From Planctomycetaceae bacterium (GTDB lineage: Bacteria > Planctomycetota > Phycisphaerae > Phycisphaerales > SM1A02): 11,520 nt of DNA. The stretch lies in contig NSIA01000199.1 of the NCBI GenBank assembly GCA_002737585.1, forward strand, positions 1 through 11,520, written 5' to 3'. The notes beneath the pieces are model-generated. The model had not been told where the DNA came from and searched no databases. It was given only the letters and a program-made list of their open reading frames with translations. The position numbers and the translations under genes are program-made. The stretch's first letter is position 1; every line of letters starts with the position of its first letter. Of the stretch, positions 1 through 5,949 are shown piece after piece.

Positions 1-87
1 GCTCGGCGCGGTTGGCTTGGAAATTCGCAGTGCGTCAACACGTGGACGCGCGCCAAACTCGGCGAGTGGATTGCCTCGAAGCGCTAA
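1..87 (+). CDS. possible 3' end of a plus-strand gene (start outside window)
   Basis: The first reading frame is open from the window edge to a TAA at 85-87, giving a 28-residue C-terminal tail that ends ..LGEWIASKR. Of the three plus-strand frames it has the highest share of G or C at third codon positions (about 21 of 28), as expected for real coding sequence in this genome. If real, the gene converges on ffh and the two stop codons overlap by 4 nt (84-87). The other plus frames and the minus strand are also open over this short stretch, so support is weak. No family can be named from so little sequence. Confidence 0.25.
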   Translation, partial: ARRGWLGNSQCVNTWTRAKLGEWIASKR

Positions 88-1565
88 CGCTTCTTACCGC
101 GCTGCTTAAACCGAGCCTTCGGGCTCTCAGTGGTCGTTGAACCTCGGCTCAGGAAGCCCGGCATTCCGCCGCCACCCCCTGGTGCAGCGCGGGCCATGTC
201 CTTCATCGCTTTCATCTTGCCCGCGGAACCCATGCCCGCCATTTGCTGGGTCATCTTCTGCATCATCTCAAACTGCTTGACCATGCGCGAGACATCTTCA
301 ACCTTGGCGCCACTACCAGCAGCAATACGCTTCTGACGACTGCGATCAACGATGCCAACCTTCTGCCGCTCGCGACGCGTCATGGAAAGAATGATGGCCT
401 CCATACGGTCCACCTGATTCTCATCAATGTTCACATCCTTGAGCATGCCCCCGACGCCCGGCAGCATGCCCAACAACTGCTTCATCGGACCCATGCGCCG
501 AATCATCTTCATCTGCTTCAGGAAGTCATCAAGGGTGAACTGCCCCTTGGCCAATTTCTCGGCGGCTTCATTGGCCTCTTCCTCATTCACCTCTTGCTGG
601 GCGCGCTCCACCAAACTGACCACGTCGCCCATGCCCAAGATGCGGCCGGCAACGCGTTCCGGATGGAACTCTTCCAGCGCGTCAAACTTCTCACCCGTAC
701 CAACAAATTTCACCGGCGCGCCAGTCACGCTCTTCACACTGAGCGCAGCGCCACCACGGGTATCGCTATCGAATTTCGTCAGGACGATGCCGTCAACCTT
801 CATGCGCGCATGGAATGCCTTGGCACTCAGCACCGCATCTTGCCCGGTCATTGCATCAACCACCAGCAAGATGTTGTGCGGCTGCAGCGCACGATCAACC
901 TGCTCAAGCTCCTTCATGAGCTCATCGTTCACATGCAGTCGACCGGCAGTATCAAGAATCAGAATGTCGAACTTGCCCTGACGCGCCGCTGCAAGCGCGC
1001 GCTGACAGACGCCCACTGCAACGCCGATCGCCTTGCCGTATTCAGCGCACTTGTCGGGCTCGCCGTAGAAAGCCACGCGACCAGGACCGGTGGCATCAGC
1101 AGCGACACCTTCGATCACAATCTGCAACTGCTCCACCGCGGCGGGTCGTTGCAAGTCGGCGGCCGCAACCATGACGCTCTGACCACGCTTCTTAAACCAC
1201 GCCGCCAGTTTGCCGCAGGTGGTTGTCTTACCGCTGCCTTGCAGTCCGCACATCATCACAATGGTTGGCCCAGGCTCCACCAAGGTGATCCGGCTATCCA
1301 CTGGCCCCATCAATGCAACGAGGCGCTGATGAACGATGCCCACCATCTCTTGGCCAGGCTGCAGACTCTGGGTGACTTCCTTACCGAGCGCGTCTTGGAC
1401 GCAGTCCTCACAGAAGCGGTCGACCACTTCCAGATTGACATCGGCCTCAAGGAGCGCAGTGCGCACCTCAGCCATTGCCTCACGGACATTGGATTCGGAA
1501 ATCCGACCTCGGCCGGATAGGTTCCGGAAGGCGGTGCTTAGGGACTCGCTCAGGCGCTCAAACAT
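84..1565 (-). CDS. ffh: signal recognition particle protein Ffh (SRP54 GTPase)
   Basis: Ffh is the SRP GTPase that binds 4.5S RNA and signal sequences and delivers ribosomes to FtsY at the membrane. The 493-residue product has the full SRP54 layout: helical N domain (about 1-90), G domain (about 98-300) and methionine-rich M domain (about 320-460). Visible motifs are the P-loop GLQGSGKTTT (107-116), DLQRPAA (137-143), DTAGRLH (205-211), TKFD (263-266, usually TKxD), the closing GTGEK (289-293) and the RNA-binding SRQKRIAAGSG (409-419). It is longer than E. coli Ffh (about 453 aa). The excess comes partly from a segment of about 16 extra residues between RPAA and DTAGR (around 155-185) and partly from a Gly-rich then basic C-terminal tail. 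The ATG start has no clear Shine-Dalgarno sequence. It lies 30 bp downstream of the Minf_1886-family gene and is probably co-transcribed with it. Confidence 0.97.
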   Translation of the reverse strand: MFERLSESLSTAFRNLSGRGRISESNVREAMAEVRTALLEADVNLEVVDRFCEDCVQDALGKEVTQSLQPGQEMVGIVHQRLVALMGPVDSRITLVEPGPTIVMMCGLQGSGKTTTCGKLAAWFKKRGQSVMVAAADLQRPAAVEQLQIVIEGVAADATGPGRVAFYGEPDKCAEYGKAIGVAVGVCQRALAAARQGKFDILILDTAGRLHVNDELMKELEQVDRALQPHNILLVVDAMTGQDAVLSAKAFHARMKVDGIVLTKFDSDTRGGAALSVKSVTGAPVKFVGTGEKFDALEEFHPERVAGRILGMGDVVSLVERAQQEVNEEEANEAAEKLAKGQFTLDDFLKQMKMIRRMGPMKQLLGMLPGVGGMLKDVNIDENQVDRMEAIILSMTRRERQKVGIVDRSRQKRIAAGSGAKVEDVSRMVKQFEMMQKMTQQMAGMGSAGKMKAMKDMARAAPGGGGGMPGFLSRGSTTTESPKARFKQRGKKR

Positions 1566-1595
1566 AGTTGGGGAGTGTAGGCGGTTGCGCCCCGG

Positions 1596-2024
1596 TCACC
1601 CAACTGGCATACGGATGGCGCCGGCGACGTGCTCGCAGTCAAACGCCTCGGCAAAGTCAAAGACGCTGCGGAAATCCTCGGGGGAATCCTGCTGTGTCTT
1701 GCTGAGGGCGCCGGCGGCAATCATGGCAAAGACCATGCGGCCAAAGTCATCGGTACGCAGAATGCACCAACGGGCAAGCACCGGTCGAGCCAGCAGCCCG
1801 TATTGATCAATAGCGAAGTCGCGCAATCCCATGCAGAGTTGCTGTCCGGAGACATGCTCCGTGGTGGGTGGTCCACCAAGACCATGATCTTCCGCGCGCT
1901 GCTCATGCACTTGACGCACGGTGAATCGAAGCCCGTCTTGAATGAACTGATACGCCTCCAATGGATACGGCCCGGCCTTGGCCAGGATCTCCGCTGCATT
2001 GCTTTGGTCGGCAGTCTTATTCAT
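1596..2024 (-). CDS. Minf_1886 family protein (function unknown)
   Basis: This is a 142-residue protein of a small conserved family found in Planctomycetota, Verrucomicrobiota and related bacteria; no biochemical function is established. The family core is easy to see: PYPLEAYQFIQDGLRFTV near the N-terminus, then EHVSGQQLCMGLRDFAI, YGLLARPVL, a W followed by RTDDFGRMVFAMI, and a C-terminal SKTQQDSPEDF then FDFAEAF. There is no signal peptide or membrane segment, so it should be cytoplasmic. The ATG at 2024 was chosen because it gives the usual family length of about 140 residues. An upstream in-frame GTG at 2129 would add 35 residues unlike anything in the family. It precedes ffh by 30 bp on the same strand, so the two probably share a transcript. 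The 162 bp upstream (2025-2186) must hold any separate promoter, but I could not identify one. Confidence 0.8.
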   Translation of the reverse strand: MNKTADQSNAAEILAKAGPYPLEAYQFIQDGLRFTVRQVHEQRAEDHGLGGPPTTEHVSGQQLCMGLRDFAIDQYGLLARPVLARWCILRTDDFGRMVFAMIAAGALSKTQQDSPEDFRSVFDFAEAFDCEHVAGAIRMPVG

Positions 2025-2186
2025 GTGTGCACCACTGTAGCTCGTTACTACTGTATCGGCGCCGGACGGCAGAATGCTCGAAATTGCAAAAGTTCCCCAA
2101 AGTGCCGAGGATTGGCACTCAGACCCCACACCATTCGCCCTGCCCTCAGAGCGGGCACGAGACTCCCCACAACACTCCGCGGAATG

Positions 2187-3464
2187 TCAGGACACTGCCG
2201 GACGGCATATCCACCGTGGCGCCGTGCTGGTCTTCCCAAACTCCGCTGGAGCACCGTTTTCGCCAAGTTGAACCGCAATGACGCCCGCCACTGGCCCAAG
2301 GGAAAAATCCCACCGCGACGGGTCCAATCCAAGCGCTCGTGCGCCCGCCACCGTGGCCATCTCCAGCGCATCGGACAGTGGCAGTTGATCGCGACGCATG
2401 AGGAGACGCAGGTCATCCAGCGTGCTGATCCGGTCTGCCGTATCCAGGTTGAGCGCGCTGTCCGTTCCAAGGCAGACGTTCACCCCGGCCGCGCGCATTG
2501 CACGGTAGCGATGACCAGCATGCCCAAAGAACTCACTCGCCCGCGGGCAGTAGGCAACATCGATCGGCAGCGTTGCCAGCAGCGCTAACGCCTGATCATC
2601 AATATCGTTGAGGTGGGCGCACAAGACCCGGGTCTGCCGTCCGGCCGGAGCCGCTGACGCTGCCCGGAGCCGTTCGGCCATCCAGTCGATCGGGTGGCGG
2701 GCGCCGGCTGAAAAAGTCCCGTCCCATAGACCGAAGCTTTCTAAGAGCTCCCGGAACGGGCCGGAACCGTCCGCAAGGAAGCGCCGTTCGTCCACCGACT
2801 CGGCCAGGTGCGTGGAGACGGGCAGCCCCGACCGCAAGGCCGCCTCAAAGACGCGCCGATCGCTTGAGTACGGGGCATGAGGCTGAACGCCACGCCGGAT
2901 CCCACGCGCATGCCCCGCCGCTGCAGGAGTCATGGCTTCCATCGCCGCCAGACAGGCAGGGACGCGAGGCCCCATGCCGAACACCTCCTCAAAGACGCAG
3001 CCTTCAAGACCCATGTCGGCGCATGCCGCCAATGAGGCCTGCAACGCATGGGTTCCAGCAATGTCACCGACTGCCGCAACTCCGCCTGCGTCAAGACGTT
3101 GCACTCCGGCTATGACGGACTGCCGGACGTCGTCAGCCGTCATTGAAAGCCGCGCGGAACGAACGCCGCCGAGCCACTGGAAGAATTGCTTCGGCTCCGG
3201 AATGCGCGGAACGAGCGTGAGGTCAAGGTGAGTGTGTGCGTTCACCAGCGCGGGGATGACCGCGGAGCCGGACGCGTCCACCCACGTCACCGCCCCACCC
3301 GGCACGCCCACTGATTCCGGCGATCCCGCCGCCACCACCGTGCGACCGCGCAGCACCAACACGCCGGGTGCGAAGCATGCGCCGCACCCATCAGCCAACC
3401 ACGCGGCGCGCACGGCCACCGGAGCGGCAACAGAATCATCCTGAATCTTGGGCGTGTTTGACAT
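2187..3464 (-). CDS. amidohydrolase-superfamily protein, nucleoside/aminofutalosine deaminase-like
   Basis: This 425-residue metal-dependent hydrolase belongs to the cytosine/adenosine deaminase and TRZ/ATZ branch of the amidohydrolase superfamily. Metal and catalytic positions are intact: NAHTHLDLT (H77, H79), QPHAPYSS (H196), STHLAES (H219, E222), CAHLND (H284) and LGTDSALN (D335). E222 in THLAE and the CPRASEFFGH segment (306-315) resemble deaminases acting on adenosine-type rings, including the aminodeoxyfutalosine deaminases of menaquinone synthesis. That substrate is inference: no other futalosine-pathway gene is in the window. No signal peptide is seen. The ATG at 3464 is preferred over an in-frame TTG five codons upstream. 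The gene diverges from the OmpA-like gene, with 131 bp between starts, and ends 162 bp before the Minf_1886 gene. Confidence 0.88.
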   Translation of the reverse strand: MSNTPKIQDDSVAAPVAVRAAWLADGCGACFAPGVLVLRGRTVVAAGSPESVGVPGGAVTWVDASGSAVIPALVNAHTHLDLTLVPRIPEPKQFFQWLGGVRSARLSMTADDVRQSVIAGVQRLDAGGVAAVGDIAGTHALQASLAACADMGLEGCVFEEVFGMGPRVPACLAAMEAMTPAAAGHARGIRRGVQPHAPYSSDRRVFEAALRSGLPVSTHLAESVDERRFLADGSGPFRELLESFGLWDGTFSAGARHPIDWMAERLRAASAAPAGRQTRVLCAHLNDIDDQALALLATLPIDVAYCPRASEFFGHAGHRYRAMRAAGVNVCLGTDSALNLDTADRISTLDDLRLLMRRDQLPLSDALEMATVAGARALGLDPSRWDFSLGPVAGVIAVQLGENGAPAEFGKTSTAPRWICRPAVS

Positions 3465-3494
3465 GGTGGGCTCGCACAATCATCAATACGCCGT

Positions 3495-3500
3495 TACAAT
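3495..3500 (+). promoter_or_regulatory. candidate -10 element for the OmpA-like lipoprotein gene
   Basis: TACAAT matches the sigma70 -10 consensus at five of six positions and lies about 95 nt upstream of the start codon, just ahead of two hairpins in the putative leader. No convincing -35 sits 16-18 bp upstream. A perfect TTGACA at 3458-3463 is 31 bp away, which is too far to pair with it. Treat this as a weak prediction. Confidence 0.3.
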
Positions 3501-3504
3501 ACGC

Positions 3505-3530
3505 GCGTCCTTTACGGGACGCTGTCTTTT
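3505..3530 (+). promoter_or_regulatory. small hairpin followed by a T-rich run in the leader of the OmpA-like gene
   Basis: GCGTCC (3505-3510) pairs with GGACGC (3517-3522) around a 6-nt loop and is followed by TGTCTTTT. The shape resembles a short intrinsic terminator or attenuator between the candidate promoter and the gene. The stem is only 6 bp, so it could also be incidental. Confidence 0.3.
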
Positions 3531-3535
3531 ACATC

Positions 3536-3567
3536 GCCGAACCGTGCGAGCGCATCGCAGGTTCGGC
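3536..3567 (+). promoter_or_regulatory. bulged stem-loop in the 5' leader of the OmpA-like gene
   Basis: GCCGAACC (3536-3543) pairs perfectly with GGTTCGGC (3560-3567). A single bulged G (3544) follows, then TGCGA (3545-3549) pairs with TCGCA (3555-3559) around the loop GCGCA. That makes 13 base pairs in a 32-nt element ending 17 nt before the ribosome-binding site. No T-run follows directly, so it is not a terminator by itself. A role in mRNA stability or translation control is inference. Confidence 0.45.
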
Positions 3568-3583
3568 CTCACACCACGCTTTT

Positions 3584-3590
3584 GGGAGGA
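3584..3590 (+). promoter_or_regulatory. Shine-Dalgarno sequence of the OmpA-like gene
   Basis: GGGAGGA lies 5 nt before the ATG at 3596. It is the only strong ribosome-binding site in the window, and it fixes the start of the lipoprotein at 3596 rather than at upstream in-frame codons. Confidence 0.85.
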
Positions 3591-3595
3591 TCCCT

Positions 3596-4486
3596 ATGAC
3601 GAAGCGCGCATGGATGACGAGTGGTCTGCTAATCGGTACTGCCCTTCTTGTAACGGGCTGCGTTCCAGAGCAGAAATACAACGATCTACTCACCTCTTAC
3701 AAGGGTCAAGAGCAACAACTGCTCACGACACAGAACGAGCTATCAACTGCTCGCGCCAACGAGGATCGTCTGCGTACGCAGATCGCCGCCACGATGGCTG
3801 ACCTTGAAGAACTGCAGAAGCGGATCGCCAACGGCGACCCCGACATGGAAGCTTGGGCCAAGAAGTATGACGAGCTCAAGAGGCAGCTCGCCATGCTCGA
3901 AGTCAATCAGCTCCCTGATGACCTCACCAGGGAACTCACTGCACTGCAGAACGAGTATTCCGATGTCTTTGACTTCGATGCTCGCACGGGAATGCTTCGT
4001 TTCAAGAACGACTTCACGTTCGACTCTGGCAGCGATCAGCTCAAGCCAAGTGCTTCAACTGTTCTTGCCAAGCTCGCTGACATCCTGAACTCCAACTTGG
4101 CCTCCAAGTTTGAAGTCAAGGTCGTTGGTCACACCGACAACACGCCCTTGGTTCGCACCAAGGCGAAGTACGGCACCAACCTCATGCTTTCGGTTTACCG
4201 TTCGGCAAGCCTGCGTAACGCCCTGGTCAAGGACAACGTCAGTGCTGGTCGTTTCCAGATCGCTGGCTACGGCGAATACCGTCCGGTGGTGATCAATTCA
4301 GCGAAGGGCTCCTCGGAGAACCGTCGCGTCGAGTTGTATCTCACGCCGCTCTCCGTTGACATGGCATTGGATACTTCCAGCGAAGACCGTACGCCAGCTG
4401 AGGCTCCGGTTGCCACCAAGGCAACCACGCCGAAGGCTGCGCCGACGAAGGCTGCGCCCGTGGAAGACGAAACGCCTACGAAGTGA
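3596..4486 (+). CDS. OmpA/Pal-like peptidoglycan-binding lipoprotein
   Basis: This 296-residue lipoprotein probably anchors the outer membrane to peptidoglycan. The start follows a strong Shine-Dalgarno sequence and opens with MTKR, a hydrophobic stretch, and the lipobox LVTGC with C22 as the predicted lipidation site. Residues about 25-125 are charged, Gln/Glu/Leu-rich and helical, resembling a coiled-coil stalk. The OmpA C-like domain spans about 134-252 and contains FDSGSDQLKP, VVGHTDNTP, NLMLSVYRSASLRNAL and ENRRVELYLTP. D181 of the HTD motif and R202 occupy the positions known in OmpA to bind diaminopimelate. A low-complexity Ala/Pro/Thr/Lys tail follows (about 263-296). It is monocistronic: divergent from the amidohydrolase upstream, with an intrinsic terminator downstream. 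The stalk-plus-domain layout is closer to generic OmpA-family lipoproteins than to compact Pal, and no tol genes are nearby. Confidence 0.93.
   Translation: MTKRAWMTSGLLIGTALLVTGCVPEQKYNDLLTSYKGQEQQLLTTQNELSTARANEDRLRTQIAATMADLEELQKRIANGDPDMEAWAKKYDELKRQLAMLEVNQLPDDLTRELTALQNEYSDVFDFDARTGMLRFKNDFTFDSGSDQLKPSASTVLAKLADILNSNLASKFEVKVVGHTDNTPLVRTKAKYGTNLMLSVYRSASLRNALVKDNVSAGRFQIAGYGEYRPVVINSAKGSSENRRVELYLTPLSVDMALDTSSEDRTPAEAPVATKATTPKAAPTKAAPVEDETPTK
4431..4458 (+). repeat. short in-frame tandem repeat in the lipoprotein tail
   Basis: CGAAGGCTGCGCC occurs at 4431-4443 and again at 4446-4458, a 15-nt period that encodes the repeated KAAP motif of the C-terminal tail. A short in-frame repeat like this could expand or contract by slippage without breaking the gene. 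Confidence 0.7.
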
Positions 4487-4502
4487 TCGCTCGATGCGAT
4501 CA
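4484..4502 (+). other. hairpin spanning the stop codon of the OmpA-like gene
   Basis: TGATCGC (4484-4490, starting with the TGA stop codon) pairs perfectly with GCGATCA (4496-4502) around a 5-nt loop. It lies 28 nt ahead of the main terminator. No T-run follows. It may stabilise the 3' end or be incidental. Confidence 0.35.
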
Positions 4503-4530
4503 GCCCTGAAGGTCGCAACGCGCAATTGAA

Positions 4531-4570
4531 ACGCGGCGGCAGGATTCGTCCTGCCGCCGCGTTCGTTTTT
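4531..4570 (+). terminator. intrinsic terminator of the OmpA-like gene
   Basis: A perfect 14-bp GC-rich stem (4531-4544 with 4549-4562) closes on a TTCG loop and is followed by TCGTTTTT (4563-4570). It sits 44 nt after the lipoprotein stop, on the correct strand. On the opposite strand the hairpin is followed only by a weak TTTCAATT, so it may give some termination of the converging cupin transcript but is clearly oriented for the plus strand. Confidence 0.93.
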
Positions 4571-4666
4571 ACTGATGGTTGGTGAAGCTGTTTGTTACGC
4601 GTTCACGTGTGATCACACATGCGACGCTGGCCCAAGTCGGGTACGCGACGCCCGCACCCGCTCCAC

Positions 4667-5143
4667 TCAAGAGCCCGGCGTTGGCTTACCGCAATCAAAG
4701 CTGGTTGGCACCATGCACAGGAACCGCAATGGACCAGCCCCCACATTGCGGAACTGATGCATCTGATTCGGAGCGATGAACAGAACATCTCCACTACGGA
4801 TACGGTGCGTTGCGGTTCCGTAGGTGACATCGGCTTCGCCATCAATGACGATGACTTCATGCTCGTAATTGTGCGCGTGATGCGGCGTATGCCCGCCCGG
4901 AGCAACAACATAATGTCGCATGGAAAAGTTGGGAGCGCCATGCTGGCGACCGACCAAGATTTCCATGCGCGTGTCCTTCACGCCATCCATGGCCACTGGC
5001 ACTGCGTTGGCCGGATTGGGTCGAACCAGATGCAGGGTGCTTGAAGGAACAGCATGCGCAGCGCTGCACGCGTCCGCGTCCATGCCCGTACCGTTTGCGG
5101 CGATATCCGCAGCGGCCGCGCCCGGAGCGTTCCCGGCCGTCAC
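4667..5143 (-). CDS. single-domain cupin protein
   Basis: This 158-residue protein carries one cupin barrel (about 60-148). Motif 1 is GGHTPHHAHNYEHEVIVIDG, with metal-ligand candidates H89, H91 and E96. Motif 2 is GDVLFIAPNQMHQFRN, with H129 as the fourth ligand. It probably binds a divalent metal in the cytoplasm; cupins range from sugar isomerases to dioxygenases and sensors, so no reaction can be assigned. The GTG at 5143 overlaps the TGA of the upstream DUF1080 gene (shared bases GTGA, 5140-5143), which argues for translational coupling and for this start. An ATG at 5083 would remove 20 low-complexity Ala/Gly-rich residues and leave the domain intact. The upstream partner has a sugar-linked fold, so a carbohydrate-related role is plausible but unproven. 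Confidence 0.88.
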   Translation of the reverse strand: MTAGNAPGAAAADIAANGTGMDADACSAAHAVPSSTLHLVRPNPANAVPVAMDGVKDTRMEILVGRQHGAPNFSMRHYVVAPGGHTPHHAHNYEHEVIVIDGEADVTYGTATHRIRSGDVLFIAPNQMHQFRNVGAGPLRFLCMVPTSFDCGKPTPGS

Positions 5144-5856
5144 TTACCCGCCTCGGTGGTGCCCTTGGCGGCAGTTCCCAACTCGCGCACGCGAACATTG
5201 CGGAACATGATGTACGAACCCTCGCTCTGCAGTGCGATGCGGCCAGGCAGAACGGCAACATCGGTTGCGACGTTTTGCAGTTCGCCGTTCACGTACATCT
5301 CCAATCGGCTGCCATTCATCACAATGCGGTAGCGATTCCATACGCCCAGCGGTGCCTCGTTGCACTCGCCCATACGAATGGTGTGCCGGCCCTGTGTGCG
5401 CGCGGGATCCACCTTCGCGGGGAATTCGCCGATGTTCCAAATATCACCCGCATGGCGCGATTCCAATTGCGCTTCGATGCTCTTTGGCCAGATCTCATCC
5501 TTCTGTTGCACGCGCAGAAGCACGCCGCTGTTTCCAGCGCCCTTCGAAGGATCAAAGCACCACTCGAGTTCCAATTCAAAGTTGGTGTATTCGGCCACAG
5601 TGGCGATGTAGCCCGCTGGAGTTCCGGAGCAGAAGAGCAAGTTGTTCTTCGCCGTCCATGTAGCCGCAGCATCGCCCTTGGTCTCACTGGGGAACACCTT
5701 CCAAGCATCCAGGCTGTCGCCCTTCAGAAGGACCTTCCAGTCGTATGGATAACCACCCGATCCGTCGCCGTATGCATATGTATAACTGGTGCCGCATGCC
5801 GGCACAAACAGTGCGGCCGCGCCCAACACCAGCAGCGGGCACATTCTTACGAACAT
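5140..5856 (-). CDS. DUF1080 (3-keto-disaccharide hydrolase-like) lipoprotein
   Basis: This is a 238-residue secreted protein of the DUF1080 family, a concanavalin/LamG-like beta-sandwich; some members hydrolyse 3-keto-disaccharides. From the ATG at 5856 the protein has a short basic start, a hydrophobic core and FVPAC, with C21 as a likely lipidation site (the proline at -2 is unusual). The domain follows from about residue 38 to 226: WKVLLKGDSLDAWK, GNSGVLLRVQ (108-117), WPKSIEAQ (123-130), NGELQNVATD, GRIALQSEGS and FRNVRVREL. An in-frame ATG at 5919 would add 21 residues (259 aa) and place the start 30 bp from the stop of RNase D. I prefer 5856 because it gives a normal-length lipoprotein signal, but 5919 cannot be excluded. 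The gene is co-directional with rnd and overlaps the cupin by 4 nt. Confidence 0.87.
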   Translation of the reverse strand: MFVRMCPLLVLGAAALFVPACGTSYTYAYGDGSGGYPYDWKVLLKGDSLDAWKVFPSETKGDAAATWTAKNNLLFCSGTPAGYIATVAEYTNFELELEWCFDPSKGAGNSGVLLRVQQKDEIWPKSIEAQLESRHAGDIWNIGEFPAKVDPARTQGRHTIRMGECNEAPLGVWNRYRIVMNGSRLEMYVNGELQNVATDVAVLPGRIALQSEGSYIMFRNVRVRELGTAAKGTTEAGK

Positions 5857-5949
5857 ACTTCTAGAAATGACGGACTTGAGCGATGAGATTCGAACCGGGG
5901 TCGAGTAGTTCAGGGTCATAGCGGAAAAGTCTACCGCCCAACCCTGAAA

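Noticed and set aside
243..1520. 425-residue open frame on the plus strand opposite ffh
   Set aside because: It lies entirely antisense to an unmistakable ffh, is rich in His, Leu and Gln as expected from an antisense frame, and shows no family motif.
2025..2129. N-terminal extension of the Minf_1886 protein from a GTG at 2129
   Set aside because: The 35 added residues do not resemble the family, and the ATG at 2024 gives the normal length.
2101..2157. Two small hairpins (2101-2119 and 2141-2157) after the amidohydrolase stop, the first followed on the minus strand by TTTT at a distance
   Set aside because: The stems are only 5-6 bp with 7-nt loops, and the T-run starts about 10 nt after the stem, so this is too weak to call a terminator.
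3458..3463. Perfect TTGACA on the plus strand
   Set aside because: It overlaps the start of the divergent amidohydrolase gene, and no -10 lies 16-18 bp downstream; the nearby TACAAT is 31 bp away.
4607..4618. Perfect 12-nt palindrome GTGTGATCACAC resembling a CRP half-site pair
   Set aside because: CRP sites need about 6 bp between TGTGA and TCACA; here the halves abut. It also sits between two converging gene ends, where no promoter is expected.
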